From Pseudoneurospora amorphoporcata (lineage: Eukaryota; Ascomycota; Sordariomycetes; Sordariales; Sordariaceae): a DNA stretch of 64,000 nt. The notes under the pieces are model-generated. The model was not told the origin of the DNA. It did not search any database and saw only the letters and a program-made list of their open reading frames with translations. Shown in pieces: positions 25,059 to 35,995 of this stretch (position 1 is the stretch's first letter; each line of letters starts with the position of its first letter). The stretch lies in contig MU859061.1 in assembly GCA_033297205.1 (NCBI GenBank), positions 186,001 through 250,000 on the forward strand. The letters are read 5' to 3'. The position numbers were made by a program, and so were the translations under genes.

Positions 25059-28000
25059 GATGTTGAGCTTTGTTGATGGACAAGATGGGGCTGGTTCTGT
25101 GAGGTAGATGGCGAGTCGTTTACCCAATGGTAAAGAGGTTTGGTAGTAAGATCAGATTACCTTGTCAGATTGAAGACTAATGAGACAGACAGAGCACGGC
25201 GTTGGATGGGCGGAGTTCTTATAGTTATGAACCACCGCACGCACTCAGGGTCTTCAGATGCAAACGATCATGACTTACACAGAGACACCACCTCACCGCT
25301 AGACATCAACATTTGCGCCATATGCTGACGTATTGTCTACGCCGGTGTCTGGTATTCCTATCCCAGACCCGAAGCCGTTCCAGAGGGGTCTGCTGATCGA
25401 CGTGGTTGACCGGTGATGATGCTGCCGCTCCGAGATGGAGGGTATGTTGGACCATCAGCGCCCTTTGGCCGGTACCATGGCACTCAAGCACATTGCGGTT
25501 GGGCCGGGGGCACACGAGAGACGGGCCAATGTTGCCAGCGAAGTAAGCCTGTCCAGGTTCGACCCTGTATGAGAAACTGTCCTAGGTCCTTTTCTGGAAG
25601 GCGTCTCCCGCCTTGTCTCGGTTGTGCCCATCCCGTTCTTTGCAGCAACAACATGGACTTCCTCTCGGCATGCTTCAAAGTCGAGCGAAAGATTACCACA
25701 AGCAAGATGCAATCATTTCACCGAGTCCGCGATCCCGCACAATGCATTGGACGCTGCAGCTACCCGGCTCTGAGCGGTGCATCGAATGGCAACAAGGACT
25801 TCATTACAGCCCTGATTGGAAAAAGTTCACAGTCCGGCTTACTTGTGTCGACATACTAATATGGACTTGGGCTGGACAACAATAACATCGGATGCGTGCA
25901 TACACTTCCTCCAGTAACACGCAGAAATGCGGGCAGAAAGCGCCCAACAGACCGACTCCTGCTACCTTACCAGGAATTCCATGACCTACCCACGGCAGCT
26001 TTCTCTATTGCGACCAATGTCGAGCTTGGAAAAAGACTGCCAATGCTCTCCTCCTTCGGCCCATTCCATATCAGCACAGTGAAAAGTCGAATCGGCTTAA
26101 ACTGTCCACATGTGGCTGCTATACCAAGCTACGAGACAACACTAGAGTCGAGACATTCTGGATACTGTCTCATCAAGCACACGTACATCCCCTCTTGTTA
26201 CAGGCCTACGAGTAAGATGCGGCTCATACCGAAGGCAGCGGATAAGGTCACTAATGACCGGGATGGTGAGGCCGGATGTTGCCCCATTCAGCTTGCCCAA
26301 CCTTGTTCGTTCCCCGCTGTTCCTTCAGGATTCTAGCTTCTCTTCCTTCGTCCTGGCTGGGCTTACCATTGAGGGCTCCAGAAACGAAAAACTTTGAGAA
26401 CATTCCCAATAGTCCTTCATCAGTCAAGCAGGCGGGAAGCGCGGGCTGTATCCCTTGAGCCATGTTTTCGGGGGTGACATACTTACGCCCCGTAAGGCCC
26501 TGTGTCCGGTCCATCGCTTTCCAGCCTCTATGGCCCTGTGCCTCGTGGGATCTGCCTTTCGGAATCGCCTCTTTACATCCCCCATTTCTCCTGACATGGT
26601 ACCTAGTGCTTCTCATTGACATTCGAGGGGAGTGGTGCAACCAACCAGACTATACTCGACATCTCCCCTTCAGCAACCTGGGGTTTCCAGGTTTTTGCGG
26701 CTGCCTCGCTCTTCAGCGATTGTTCAAGGTCGCAAATTTCAAGGTTCTCGATGCAGGTTTTAGCACACCGATCAATTTGTGACAAGTCAGGTGTCACTTA
26801 ACTATACAAGTGTAGGTTCGACGTCGAAGCTTCGTCATGTGCCGGTCACCTCACTCGTCAATGAGCTTCAAGAGCTATGCCGACATCAACTCCCAAACCA
26901 TTGTCCTCACTTCACCTGCATTATCTTACTTGGCCTTTGTGTGGGGTGTGCAATACTGACACCCAAATGTCTCACACACACACGAAGCCCAAGGTCTTTA
27001 GAAGATCCCTTGCCCTTGCCCAAGAGCCGCTGGTTACACATTGGTCAGTCACTACGCCATTCCACCAGGTCCTCGAAACAAGCAAGTTGCCTGGCATCAT
27101 GAGCGTCGCTGAGTCTCCCTTCTACATCAACCAGGCAGCTCTTCTGAGGATCAAGCGCTGATATGGTCAGTCGGTCTTCGCCAGGCGGTATGAGTAGTGT
27201 ATGTGCGTCACCATGGTACGATAACCTGATTCGGTCGTTGCTCGGTATAATCACACCGATTGGGCGGAAAAGACCTCCGTTGTCGAGATTCAAGTGTGGG
27301 AGCAGGCTATAACGAGGATAACTACATAATTCAGGGCGCTTAGCACTGGAAGTGGGAGTAGAAACAAGGGCTGAATTGAACCAAAGTCTCTCACACGGCT
27401 GCATACTCAGCACATTTCGACCTTGGCAGTCCCCATTCACCATTCGCCATTCATCTTTCCACATCACATATTCGAGAGATTTTCTTGGCAGTTTCTCTTC
27501 CCGCACGAGTTTCGGCTACCTGCCGAACAGAAGAAGGGCTCCACATTCGGTTGGCGGCACAAATCACCGGTCAACCTTGCGAGTTCCCATGCTCTCAGTC
27601 CCCGGCTTCGTGTGCAGTACCCCTACAGTGTCTGGACGTGATGTCGAAATTCATTGCGGGATAAAGCCGATAGCCTAGAGGTCTGAGCGCTGCCCTACAT
27701 TGATTAAAATGGCGGACTCGAGGGAAGGGCGGGAAGAAAAAAGGAAGGAGAAGCCGCAAACCCAAATGCCGTGGTGCTCTGATCTACAGTATAAGTATAG
27801 AAAAGGGAAAATTTCAGAAATGAAGATAATGGACATTGTCAACGACTTGTGGCTACAGGAAGTTTCTACTCTACCCTTTCCGTGTCCATACGCTGTCAAT
27901 ATTCTATGCTTGTCTCATTATTCTTCTCATTCTTCCTCATCGATCCCCTTCTTCTCTCTCACACTCAGCACAGTCTCAGTTCGAAAAAGCAAAGATACCA

Positions 28001-30896
28001 CCCGCATCTCATACAGTGAGCATCTACGAGATGGACACAGGCTCCGCAGTTGACATTCGCATGCATGCAGCTAGCAGCTGTCTAGCATGCGCATGGAGGG
28101 AAAGCCATCTCTTGCAGACATCAAGCACTGTGTCCAGAACCTCACAAGGCTTCGGCCAGTGCCGGGTCATTTACCCAACCAGCCAACCAGCCAACCCATT
28201 AACGTTCCACTCGGTCAGATAACGGGGAACAAAAGGAACCAGCGCTCCAGCCAGAGGAGGACCCAAAAGCTGTGGGCTTGAGTTGATGTGGTTCAGGTGA
28301 TAAAGAGACAATTGGATGGGATTGATGGAAAATGCATGATCTTTTCTACGCTTTTTCTTCAGCTCTTTCAAAATGCGGAGTAATTTGCTCCGTCAACCAC
28401 CGGTGGAGCGGGGAATACACTGAATGGGGAGGCACATAAACGAGGTAGTGTCCTGAAGGATGGGTTCTAGGTCACAGACAATTCGGATGGATGATCTTCA
28501 TGACTGACAAGGCTCAGTCCAGCAAGACAAGTCCACCACAAGGCGACCACGCTCGATCGGTCTGCTTTGCATCAGCCATTATCTTCCATCTTCATCTTCC
28601 GGCTCTGAGTAACAGTAAGCAGGTAAGGCGACCTTTGGGCCTCAACCTGCGTGGGGGAACAAGAGAAGGGTTGGAGTCGGTGACCGGAACCGGACTGACC
28701 GACTGGACTGGCTCGATTCGATTGGATGATGCGGAGATTGCAGAGCAGAGGTGGTTCGGGTTGTCATGCCATGAGGCTGATCATCTGGTATGACGTCGGG
28801 AATGTGGAGAGAAGCGGATTGAAGCGCTGGAACCGCGGTTAATGCGGTTCTGTGATGGGTTGAGGTACGTCCATCCTAACCGTACCTGTCTGTCAACTTA
28901 CAAGCTACAATGCTGACTTTGACACTCGACTATTTCCCTCAACCCAGAGGTCGGGTGGGTAACACACCCGTGCGGATGTTGGTTGATGGGTAGGTAGGTA
29001 AGGGATGGATGGATACACAAGATAGGAAAGCATCGGTCTGGTGATGTGTGTGTGTTCTTTCCACGTATGGACCGCTGTCCTGAAGGTCACGTCAACCCAG
29101 CCGCTTACCCGCCCTATTCCCACTACCTAACCACTCCATCAACTCGAACTTCTGTTGCGGAACGTGGAAAAGGAAAGGAGCACATGGTCACAGCCTCAGG
29201 GCGGGCATTCCAGTAGTAAGCTTTACTTCAACCTCATCCCGTTTATCCCGTCCACATCCCGTCAGATCTACCGGCAGATGCCCCCATCCCATGCCTTGCC
29301 TTACTCCGGAAGGGAACCCGATGTTGGATAGCTACCCAACTACACCATGTACGCATCCACTTGCAAAGTTCCGTTCATTAGGCTACTACACCCACAGTCA
29401 CGGATTACCCGCTCGGCATTCTCGATCCGTTTGGGAATGAAAAAGTAACGTCATCAAGGGAGCCCTTACCCGCCCGTCGCCAAGCAGCTGATCAGACCAG
29501 ATATCGCGCTCAAACTCCCGTCGCTATTACTCTCCCTAGTTATCCGATCAGGCCCTGACCAGGTCCCGACTAGGTCCGACTAGGGGGTGGAAAGGGTCAT
29601 AGGGTCACAAGCCGAACCGCCTCTCTGCCTGCCCCTTGCCTTTCCTGCCTACCCTACCTTGCCCTGCCTGACTTTGCCGCCGTAAGCACGACCCATGGAT
29701 GGACGAAACTAGGGAACTTGGGGACAAAGGGACAGGGGAGCTGGGGAAACCAAGAAACTAAGGCTGCCTACGGCGGATGTTGCCGTCACTTCAGTCTGTT
29801 CCGTGATCCGTCTGGAGTAGCATCTCATGGACAGGGCTCGTGAGTAGCCTTATCCGATATGGGGATGGGTATCTCCGCGGTCTGGACGAGAGTGGCCTCG
29901 GCCTGGGTGGTCTCGGCCTCGTCCCCAATCTGATCTGGTTGGTGGTACTCTTGGACTGCGTACCTAGCAACCTACCTACCTACCTACCTACCTATAGCCG
30001 CTGTGTTCCGTTTCAAGAAGCCCGAGGAAGATCCCCTGCTTAGTACGAGCCGAGATAGATCCCGTGCACCATCACAGGAAAGTTTCCAGTCCAGGGAGCG
30101 GGACTGCGCAAGCGTGGAAGGAATTCCTTACCCGTTTACTTACTATAACCGAACTCACGGAGGATGCCGACTGCTACCTCGGGCTTCAGAGGTCCCGTAC
30201 CCGCTCTAAGCTACCTAGTATTGGTGCTACCCAGGGTGGAAGCGAGGCGGCTAAGAAGCAGAAATGGAGGAAGGCGCCCGGCAAGGCAACGCTTATGGGA
30301 TAGTCGCAAGCGGCTAGAGGTTCGGAGGTGGGAGGCACGAGGTAAGTGGCTCACAGAAAAGGAGAAAGGCGGGAAGGTTGGGTAGGGCGGCAGGCTGCTA
30401 GGCGACGGTGGATGGAGCTGAAGTGAAACAAGCCGAGTTGAATTCTTTTGTTTTTTCCTTGGCATTTCCAGTTGTCATCTTTCTGGCCTTTATTTCTGCC
30501 TCTCTCTTCTGCCTCTTCTTCGCCTCTATCTCTCTTCTGCCTTTTAGAAGTGGCTTAAACTCGGGAACAGGGTAAGGCACGTTGGAAAGTGCAAAACTGC
30601 GTCCTTGGGCCGTCACTCCATGATGGCTTCTTTAAGGACAATGACAACTGCCCGGAGAGCAGCAGCTTCCCAGCAATTAGCCAGGGAATCTCGCTATCAA
30701 CCTCTCGGATGGAAGCGAAGTGCAACGATTGCGCTATAGATAACTATTGAGGTGACACCAAATACAATGCAGACACTTCAGCGACTGTTCATGTCTTGAC
30801 TTGACCCTTCCTCCCCTTTGCTGCCTCCGGTCTTGTAATCGAGGTGTCTCGAGTGGCCGCCGTAGGCTGCTCTGACTGCATCAGATTCCCCAAGTC
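25059..30896. other. Gene-poor interval; no supported gene
   Basis: About 5.8 kb without a convincing coding gene, rRNA or tRNA. Open frames up to 153 codons occur (27045-27506 minus, 25896-26336 plus) but have mixed composition and no domains. A CCTA repeat lies at 29971-29994 and shorter GTAG runs near 28990. Base composition is near balanced, without the AT skew that heavy RIP leaves. Confidence 0.45.
29971..29994. repeat. (CCTA)6 microsatellite
   Basis: Six perfect CCTA units in the gene-poor interval. No gene overlaps it. Confidence 0.9.
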
Positions 30897-30946
30897 CTAC
30901 GATGAAGTGGCTGTAGGCTGCTCTGACTGCATCAGATTCCCCAAGT
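30862..30946. repeat. Tandem duplication, 51-base offset
   Basis: The 34-base segments 30862-30895 and 30913-30946 are identical and lie 51 bases apart, that is 17 codons. They sit at the 3' end of the DUF7924-like pseudogene, where the frame reads LGNLMQSEQPTA twice. A 51-base in-frame duplication of the C-terminal coding end is the simplest explanation. Confidence 0.85.
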
Positions 30947-32740
30947 TCTGCGAAAGTCCAGGTGCCTCAGAAAGCGGCGAAACACCGGAATCCGGCACTA
31001 ACAACTGGTTAATGACGGAGCAGATCTTCTTGAAATGATCGGGCACCCATATATCGTAGACATTTTTAATAAATCGGTATACTGTCCACTTCTCCTTGCC
31101 CTCCAACGCAGTGAAGCAAAATTGGTAGATCGGGTGCTGGTAATATTCGGTATCTTTCTCCGTTATTACCGGGTAATGGCCGTAAATCCGTACAATTTGT
31201 AAGTTGTACGAGACGGAGAAAGCGAGAATTTACCGGTTAACTTCATTTTCGCGCTTTACAAGATGGAAGAGCTCGACAATGGCCCGCACCGCAAGTGTCA
31301 TACTGTAGGTGTTCTATCGGTCTGCAATATCGAGTGCTATAGCGCCGCACTTTATTTCACAGGTTAGGAACGGGAAGTACATATAGTGCGTGGCTATAAA
31401 AAAAGATTGGTCTCCGGGGAGAGAGTTACCAACAAACGGCCATAGTTTATTGAGCTGCTCCTTATGGAATGCCTCTCGTCCGAAACCAATAGAGTAATCG
31501 GGTTGAGGACGAACGATGCCGGTCAATGGGAATGAACTATTCCAGCCCTTATTCACACTTTCGGTAAGGTCGAAGTATTCGAGGTGTTTGGCATAAAGGG
31601 CGTATTGCTCCGCTAAAGGAACGATTAGCCGAGAAATGTCTTGAATAACCCTAGCCTCGTTCTTATCCAAAAGCTTAACGCAAATGAACTTCTCAAAGAT
31701 ATCGCCGTCAAAGAGTGAATTTTTGGGAGCCGGTTGTTCAGTATCGAGGAGTGTCTTGCAGAAGTTCCTACTCTTATCAGTAATACCCAACGATGACTTG
31801 CACATATATGAGCCCATGGCCTGGAGTACGGACGGGTATCGGGTACCCCGGTACGGGGCGCTCTTCTCTTCTCTTGGTCTCTGATCGCTAGGCGTCATTG
31901 TTGTATAAGGTGACGGTATAGAAGGTGGCGGCAGAGAAGTTGACGTGGAACTGTTAGATCCAGATCGCTTGCGGCTGAGCGATGCCCTCTTCACGAAAAG
32001 ACGCCTTGCGGCTGGATCGTAACCTTCGTAAAGCCTTTGAAGCCTTGTGGTTGAATCCATTTCCTTACCAAAAATTTCCTGGTATAGTCGTCCTGTTCGA
32101 AATATTTCTTGGGCCCAGACCCTTCTCTCCTCTAGAAATCGATTATGTCTGGCATCTTCTCGTTGTCGTCACTTGCCGCCTCTTCCGGAGCCGGGACGGG
32201 AGCCGGCGATGCTGGCAAAGCTGGGGGCTCGAGACGGTGAGCGGATGGCCTGAAGAGGGGCGGAGAATTGCCTGCGGAACGAAGAGAGTGGTGAGGAGGG
32301 TCTTGCTCTCCAAGAGATGTTCGTTGGCGTTTCCGAGAGCGTTCGTCTGATGTATGCTTGGGTGGATTTGCGACGGCAGGCAACGGCTTCCGGCCTTTGC
32401 GTTTGACGGATACTTCTCGATTCGGGTCTGGGTCTGGGTCGGGGCTGGCCTCGAGCATGTTCTCGATCGATTGCTTGCGCTTGCGACCTATGTTCTGGAC
32501 GGGCGTTGGCAGATGCTGAGACCAAACTTAGCTTGTGAACCAGTACAGCGCAAATGATAGAAGGCATACCTGATCAGACGACGCCTGGCTGGTTGTAGAA
32601 CGGCTTGGGCGATTGTATCCGGTGCGCTTAGTCGCGGGTTGCTCTCGGAGGCGACCGCGCTTTCGAGGTGTGCTTTTGCGGACGCCCTGGGGTCGCTTTC
32701 CTATTGAGGATTGGCCTGTCTGAGCTCAAGTGTGGACCAT
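30897..32740 (-). pseudogene. Broken DUF7924-type fungal gene
   Basis: The minus strand carries a gene of the fungal family I know as DUF7924, of unknown function. Exons 32740-32570 and 32515-30897 keep a clean intron (GTATGC donor, CTCAG acceptor). Family blocks appear in order: TPSDQRPREEKSAPYRG, LGITDKS, ARVIQDISRLIVPLAEQ, RPQPDYSIGFGREAF, YMYFPFLTCEIKCGA.ALDIADR, SMTLAVRAIVELFHLVKRE, ILAFSVSY, VRIYGHYPVI and GKEKWTVYRFIKNVYDIW. The frame is broken by TGA (32728-32726, codon 5), TAG (32134-32132, where a Trp is expected), TAG (31316-31314, Gln expected) and TAA (31232-31230, Glu expected). A frameshift lies between 32134 and 32060, probably in a T5 run. Three of the four stops are explained by one C-to-T or G-to-A change. 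The frame after the last listed stop continues open to 30789, so the original C-terminus may have been longer. Confidence 0.85.
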
Positions 32741-33238
32741 GACGGTGACAACGGAAGGGAGGGTAAGGTCGTGGTTATGTGGTCAGAGAATGAAGATGGA
32801 GCGGGAAATGGCTGGCCACGTTGTGAACGAAATGGGGGATGGTTTGGTACTACCTAGCTGCATGTTGTTTACACTGGAGGATGGAGTTCGGAAATAGAGT
32901 GATGTGGATGGCCAAACCGGTGACCCACTATTCCCGCTCGGTCGCGGCACGGAGCCTATAAAGAACGACCATGTCAGGGTACATCGAACCGAAGGAGCAC
33001 GTTCGTGGTTGGGTAGGAGCCAAACAAGTCGATGTTTCCAGGTACCCCTCATTCCACAACTCACCTTTCCAGCAGGAATGACAGACTGCTAGGTCGCCGT
33101 TCACGGTGTTGAGGTCTTTTTTTGCTTTGGTGTCTTGAGAGCTTAGAAAGGTGCAGCCAGTCAACAACACACCCCTATCGCGGTTTTCTTCTGCCATTCT
33201 CTGCCGCCATAAGAGCCCTTGCTCTAAGCGATTGTGCC
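32741..33238. promoter_or_regulatory. Shared divergent promoter region, pseudogene and HET gene
   Basis: The 498 bases between the former start of the minus-strand pseudogene and the ATG of the plus-strand HET gene would serve both promoters. I see no specific binding motif I can defend. Confidence 0.45.
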
Positions 33239-35558
33239 ATGTGGGCGCCTGTTCTCCAGATGAGCGATGCCAAGTCCTTGAAAGACCTCCACCCGAGGAA
33301 CCACCTCCCGGACACCGACTATGTGGCTGGCCATGTTCTGTGTGAGCGCTGCTCTCGCATCCGCGACAAGTCTGCCATGCTCAAAGTCATCCGCGGCGAT
33401 GACCGCGATACGGAGGTGTTCTTCCACAGCCAGAATTTACGCCAACTCTTTGAGTCTAGTGCTGCGGGATGTCATCTTTGTGCGATAATGTGTCAAAACG
33501 TTGACCTCGGACGGGTTGAAGGCCGAGCAGATGGTGGCATTATCGCCAAATGCTGGAGTATGCCTCTTCCATCCGCTCCTTCCAAAGTCTTTTGGATCTC
33601 ACTCCGGCAACTGAACCAAGATGGACAGGCAGTAATTCGCACAGAAAGCGACTATTCTCGTATGGAGGGATTGCTGGCGGGTCATGGTTATGATACGTTG
33701 ACTTATCCACACGACATAGGCCAGGCGTTGATTAGTGAAATTGATGGTACCAGACACCCCCCGCATCCTTCGATTATTCCCCTGGTTTCGTTGACACCCA
33801 TAACTGATTAGATGCCGTTCGAAAGCAGATCAGGACATTCTCTTCTCTCGCCCGGCGACGAGCTCTGGGCGGCTTCTGCCAACATCAACTGGCTCGCCCG
33901 AAATGATAGATGTGGTGAGATCCTGGCTGCATCAATGCCTTCATCATCACCCTCAATGCTGTCCTCTAAATCCCTCAGCGGCAGGCTCAGAACGTGGTAG
34001 CATGAGACTGCCCACCCGACTCATTGACATTGGGCAAGCGCCCGGATCTTTAAGGCCTCGTCTTGTGCTCCCTTCTACTTCAACAGCCTTAACCAAGATT
34101 GAGTATCTTACCCTTAGCCACGCATGGTCGGTAACCGTTAATAAATCGCACTTGAGGCTTTCAACGAACAACATCCAAGATCTCCAAGTCGCTATACCAC
34201 TTGAAGAATTGTCCCAAACCTTCAGGGATGCAATGCAAGTCACCCAACAACTTGGTTACAGGTACATATGGATTGATTCTCTCTGTATCATTCAGGACTC
34301 GACTGAAGACTGGGAGAAAGAGTCAACCACTATGTGCGATGTCTATGGAAACTCCATTCTTACTATCGCAGCTTTGGGGATGGACGGGCTGGATGGCTGT
34401 TTTAGACGCAGGAACCCTGTTCTGGTTACCCCGTGCTACTTAGGTGAGCTCCAGAAAGGCATATACGCCTATCCGACTGTCCACGACAACCGTGTGCGCC
34501 TTATGGAATCTCTCACGGAAGAAGGGGCGCGCCTTCCATCACGTGGCTGGTTCGTCCAGGAGAGGCTTCTCTCACCCCGGACTCTTTTCATGGGCGCTCC
34601 CGAGCTCTACTGGGAATGCTCAAGCGAGACCCGGTGTGAAAGCGTTCCCATGTTCAATGGGCCCATGGCCATTCTTGGCCACTCCTGGCTTTTCCAGGAG
34701 AAAGTTAGATTTCACACGCTTTGCCGCTTATCTCTCAACAATGTAACAATTGCCCCGAGAGGCAACGACACTAAAACCGACTTGTTATACCACTGGGCGG
34801 AAACACTTAGGGCCTATTCCGCAAGTCATCTAACCTACAAGAAGGACCGACTTATAGCCTTTTCAGGCATTATCGAGGCTATTCAAAAGGGAACCGGTTG
34901 GACACCTGTTGCTGGAACTTGGAAGGAGCTCTGGCCTTTAGATTTGTTGTGGTTCTTCCATGAGTCGGATGAATCTCGGAGAGTGCCCAGCGGACTAAAG
35001 ACCCCTTCATGGTCATGGCTTACAATCGAAGGGCCAAAGAGCTTCCCAGCTATCAGGGTTACTTCCTGGTTAAACTACCGTCTAGCACACGTTATCGACT
35101 CAACAACCCCACAGCCCATTACCATGAGCAAGCATCATCATCATATAGAAGAAGTAGAGAAGGAAACTACGATTACGTTAAAGGGTTACGTGAGAAGGGC
35201 AGCGTGGGTTGCTGGTAGGATCAAGGAAAAAGTACCTCTCCATTCAGGCGGATCAATACATTATGGCGAGACCACTTCTTCTTCACCCTTATTATATTGG
35301 GACTATCCGCCCGCAGATGGGGATGATTTTCTCTTCCTGCTGGTCATGTCCTACCAAAACCGGTCTCTCCCGCACAGTAGTAACGCTCATTACTATGGGT
35401 TGATCTTGACCCTCGCGCACTGCAGGGAAAACGACGGAAAAACAGGCGATCATTACAGACGAGTAGGCATGTTCAAGGAAAGATTTGGTACGCCGCAAAA
35501 TGAAGGAGGTACAGAGTTTGATGAAGGGGGACAGGAAGAAGTTGTGACCATTTGTTGA
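33239..35558 (+). CDS. HET-domain protein
   Basis: HET-domain proteins are fungal factors; some control heterokaryon incompatibility and cell death, most are of unknown role. Exons 33239-33746 and 33829-35558 give about 745 residues. The intron contains a TAG just after the branch site (33809-33811) that is too close to serve as acceptor; the next AAGCAG gives frame. The N-terminal part has LCERCSRI and AAGCHLCAIM, usual upstream of HET. WLHQCLHHHPQC and LPTRLIDIG precede the domain. The HET domain (about 258-410) has LTLSHAWS, LSQTFRDAMQVTQQLGYRYIWIDSLCIIQDS, DWEKESTTMCDVYGNS, ILTIAA and later SRGWFVQERLLSPRTL. The usual LSHCWG is LSHAWS here. No NACHT or repeat domain follows. The gene seems intact. 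The start is the first ATG in frame; another at 33260 is possible. Confidence 0.88.
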
Positions 35559-35995
35559 CTAGATTGGTTAGATCAACGAGGCTTGATGATCTAGTTGTTG
35601 TCCTTCACAAGAAAAAACGAAAACCAAAAAAGAATAAAAAAATAAAAAAATAAAAAAATAGATATTACTATAACAAGTTTGGGATTCGTGTCATAGGAGT
35701 GGCTGATTCTGTTCCAGGTTGTACGTGCAGTGCTAATGCTTATCCAGACAAATGGTGATGCGGATCAGGTACTCGGCCTGAGCGAATGTGAAAGTACAAA
35801 GATGGCAAGTGCTCTCCTTCGAGACTTCCTTCCACGGACACTGGGCGATTTTGAGATAGCCGCGCGCACAAAAAGCTTTTCAACCTCCAATTAGCCCTCC
35901 TTCCTCTTTTCACGATATCTGAGGGGTATTGCTAACCATTCTTTTTTGCAACTTGCATCAACGAATGTCGACACACACACGGCATCTTCAACACC
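35559..35995. other. Intergenic; A-rich repeat
   Basis: 3' region of the HET gene and promoter of the next gene. An A-rich stretch with repeating TAAAAAAA units lies at about 35634-35660. Confidence 0.6.
35634..35660. repeat. (TAAAAAAA)n repeat
   Basis: Three near-perfect 8-base units in an A-rich context about 80 bases after the HET stop codon. Confidence 0.85.

Noticed and set aside
25545..25580. A T-loop-like GGTTCGACCC sequence suggesting a tRNA
   Set aside because: No matching acceptor stem, D-arm or anticodon arm could be folded around it.
25896..26336. A 146-codon plus-strand frame in the gene desert
   Set aside because: No domain, no codon bias, no splice context; such lengths occur by chance in balanced DNA.
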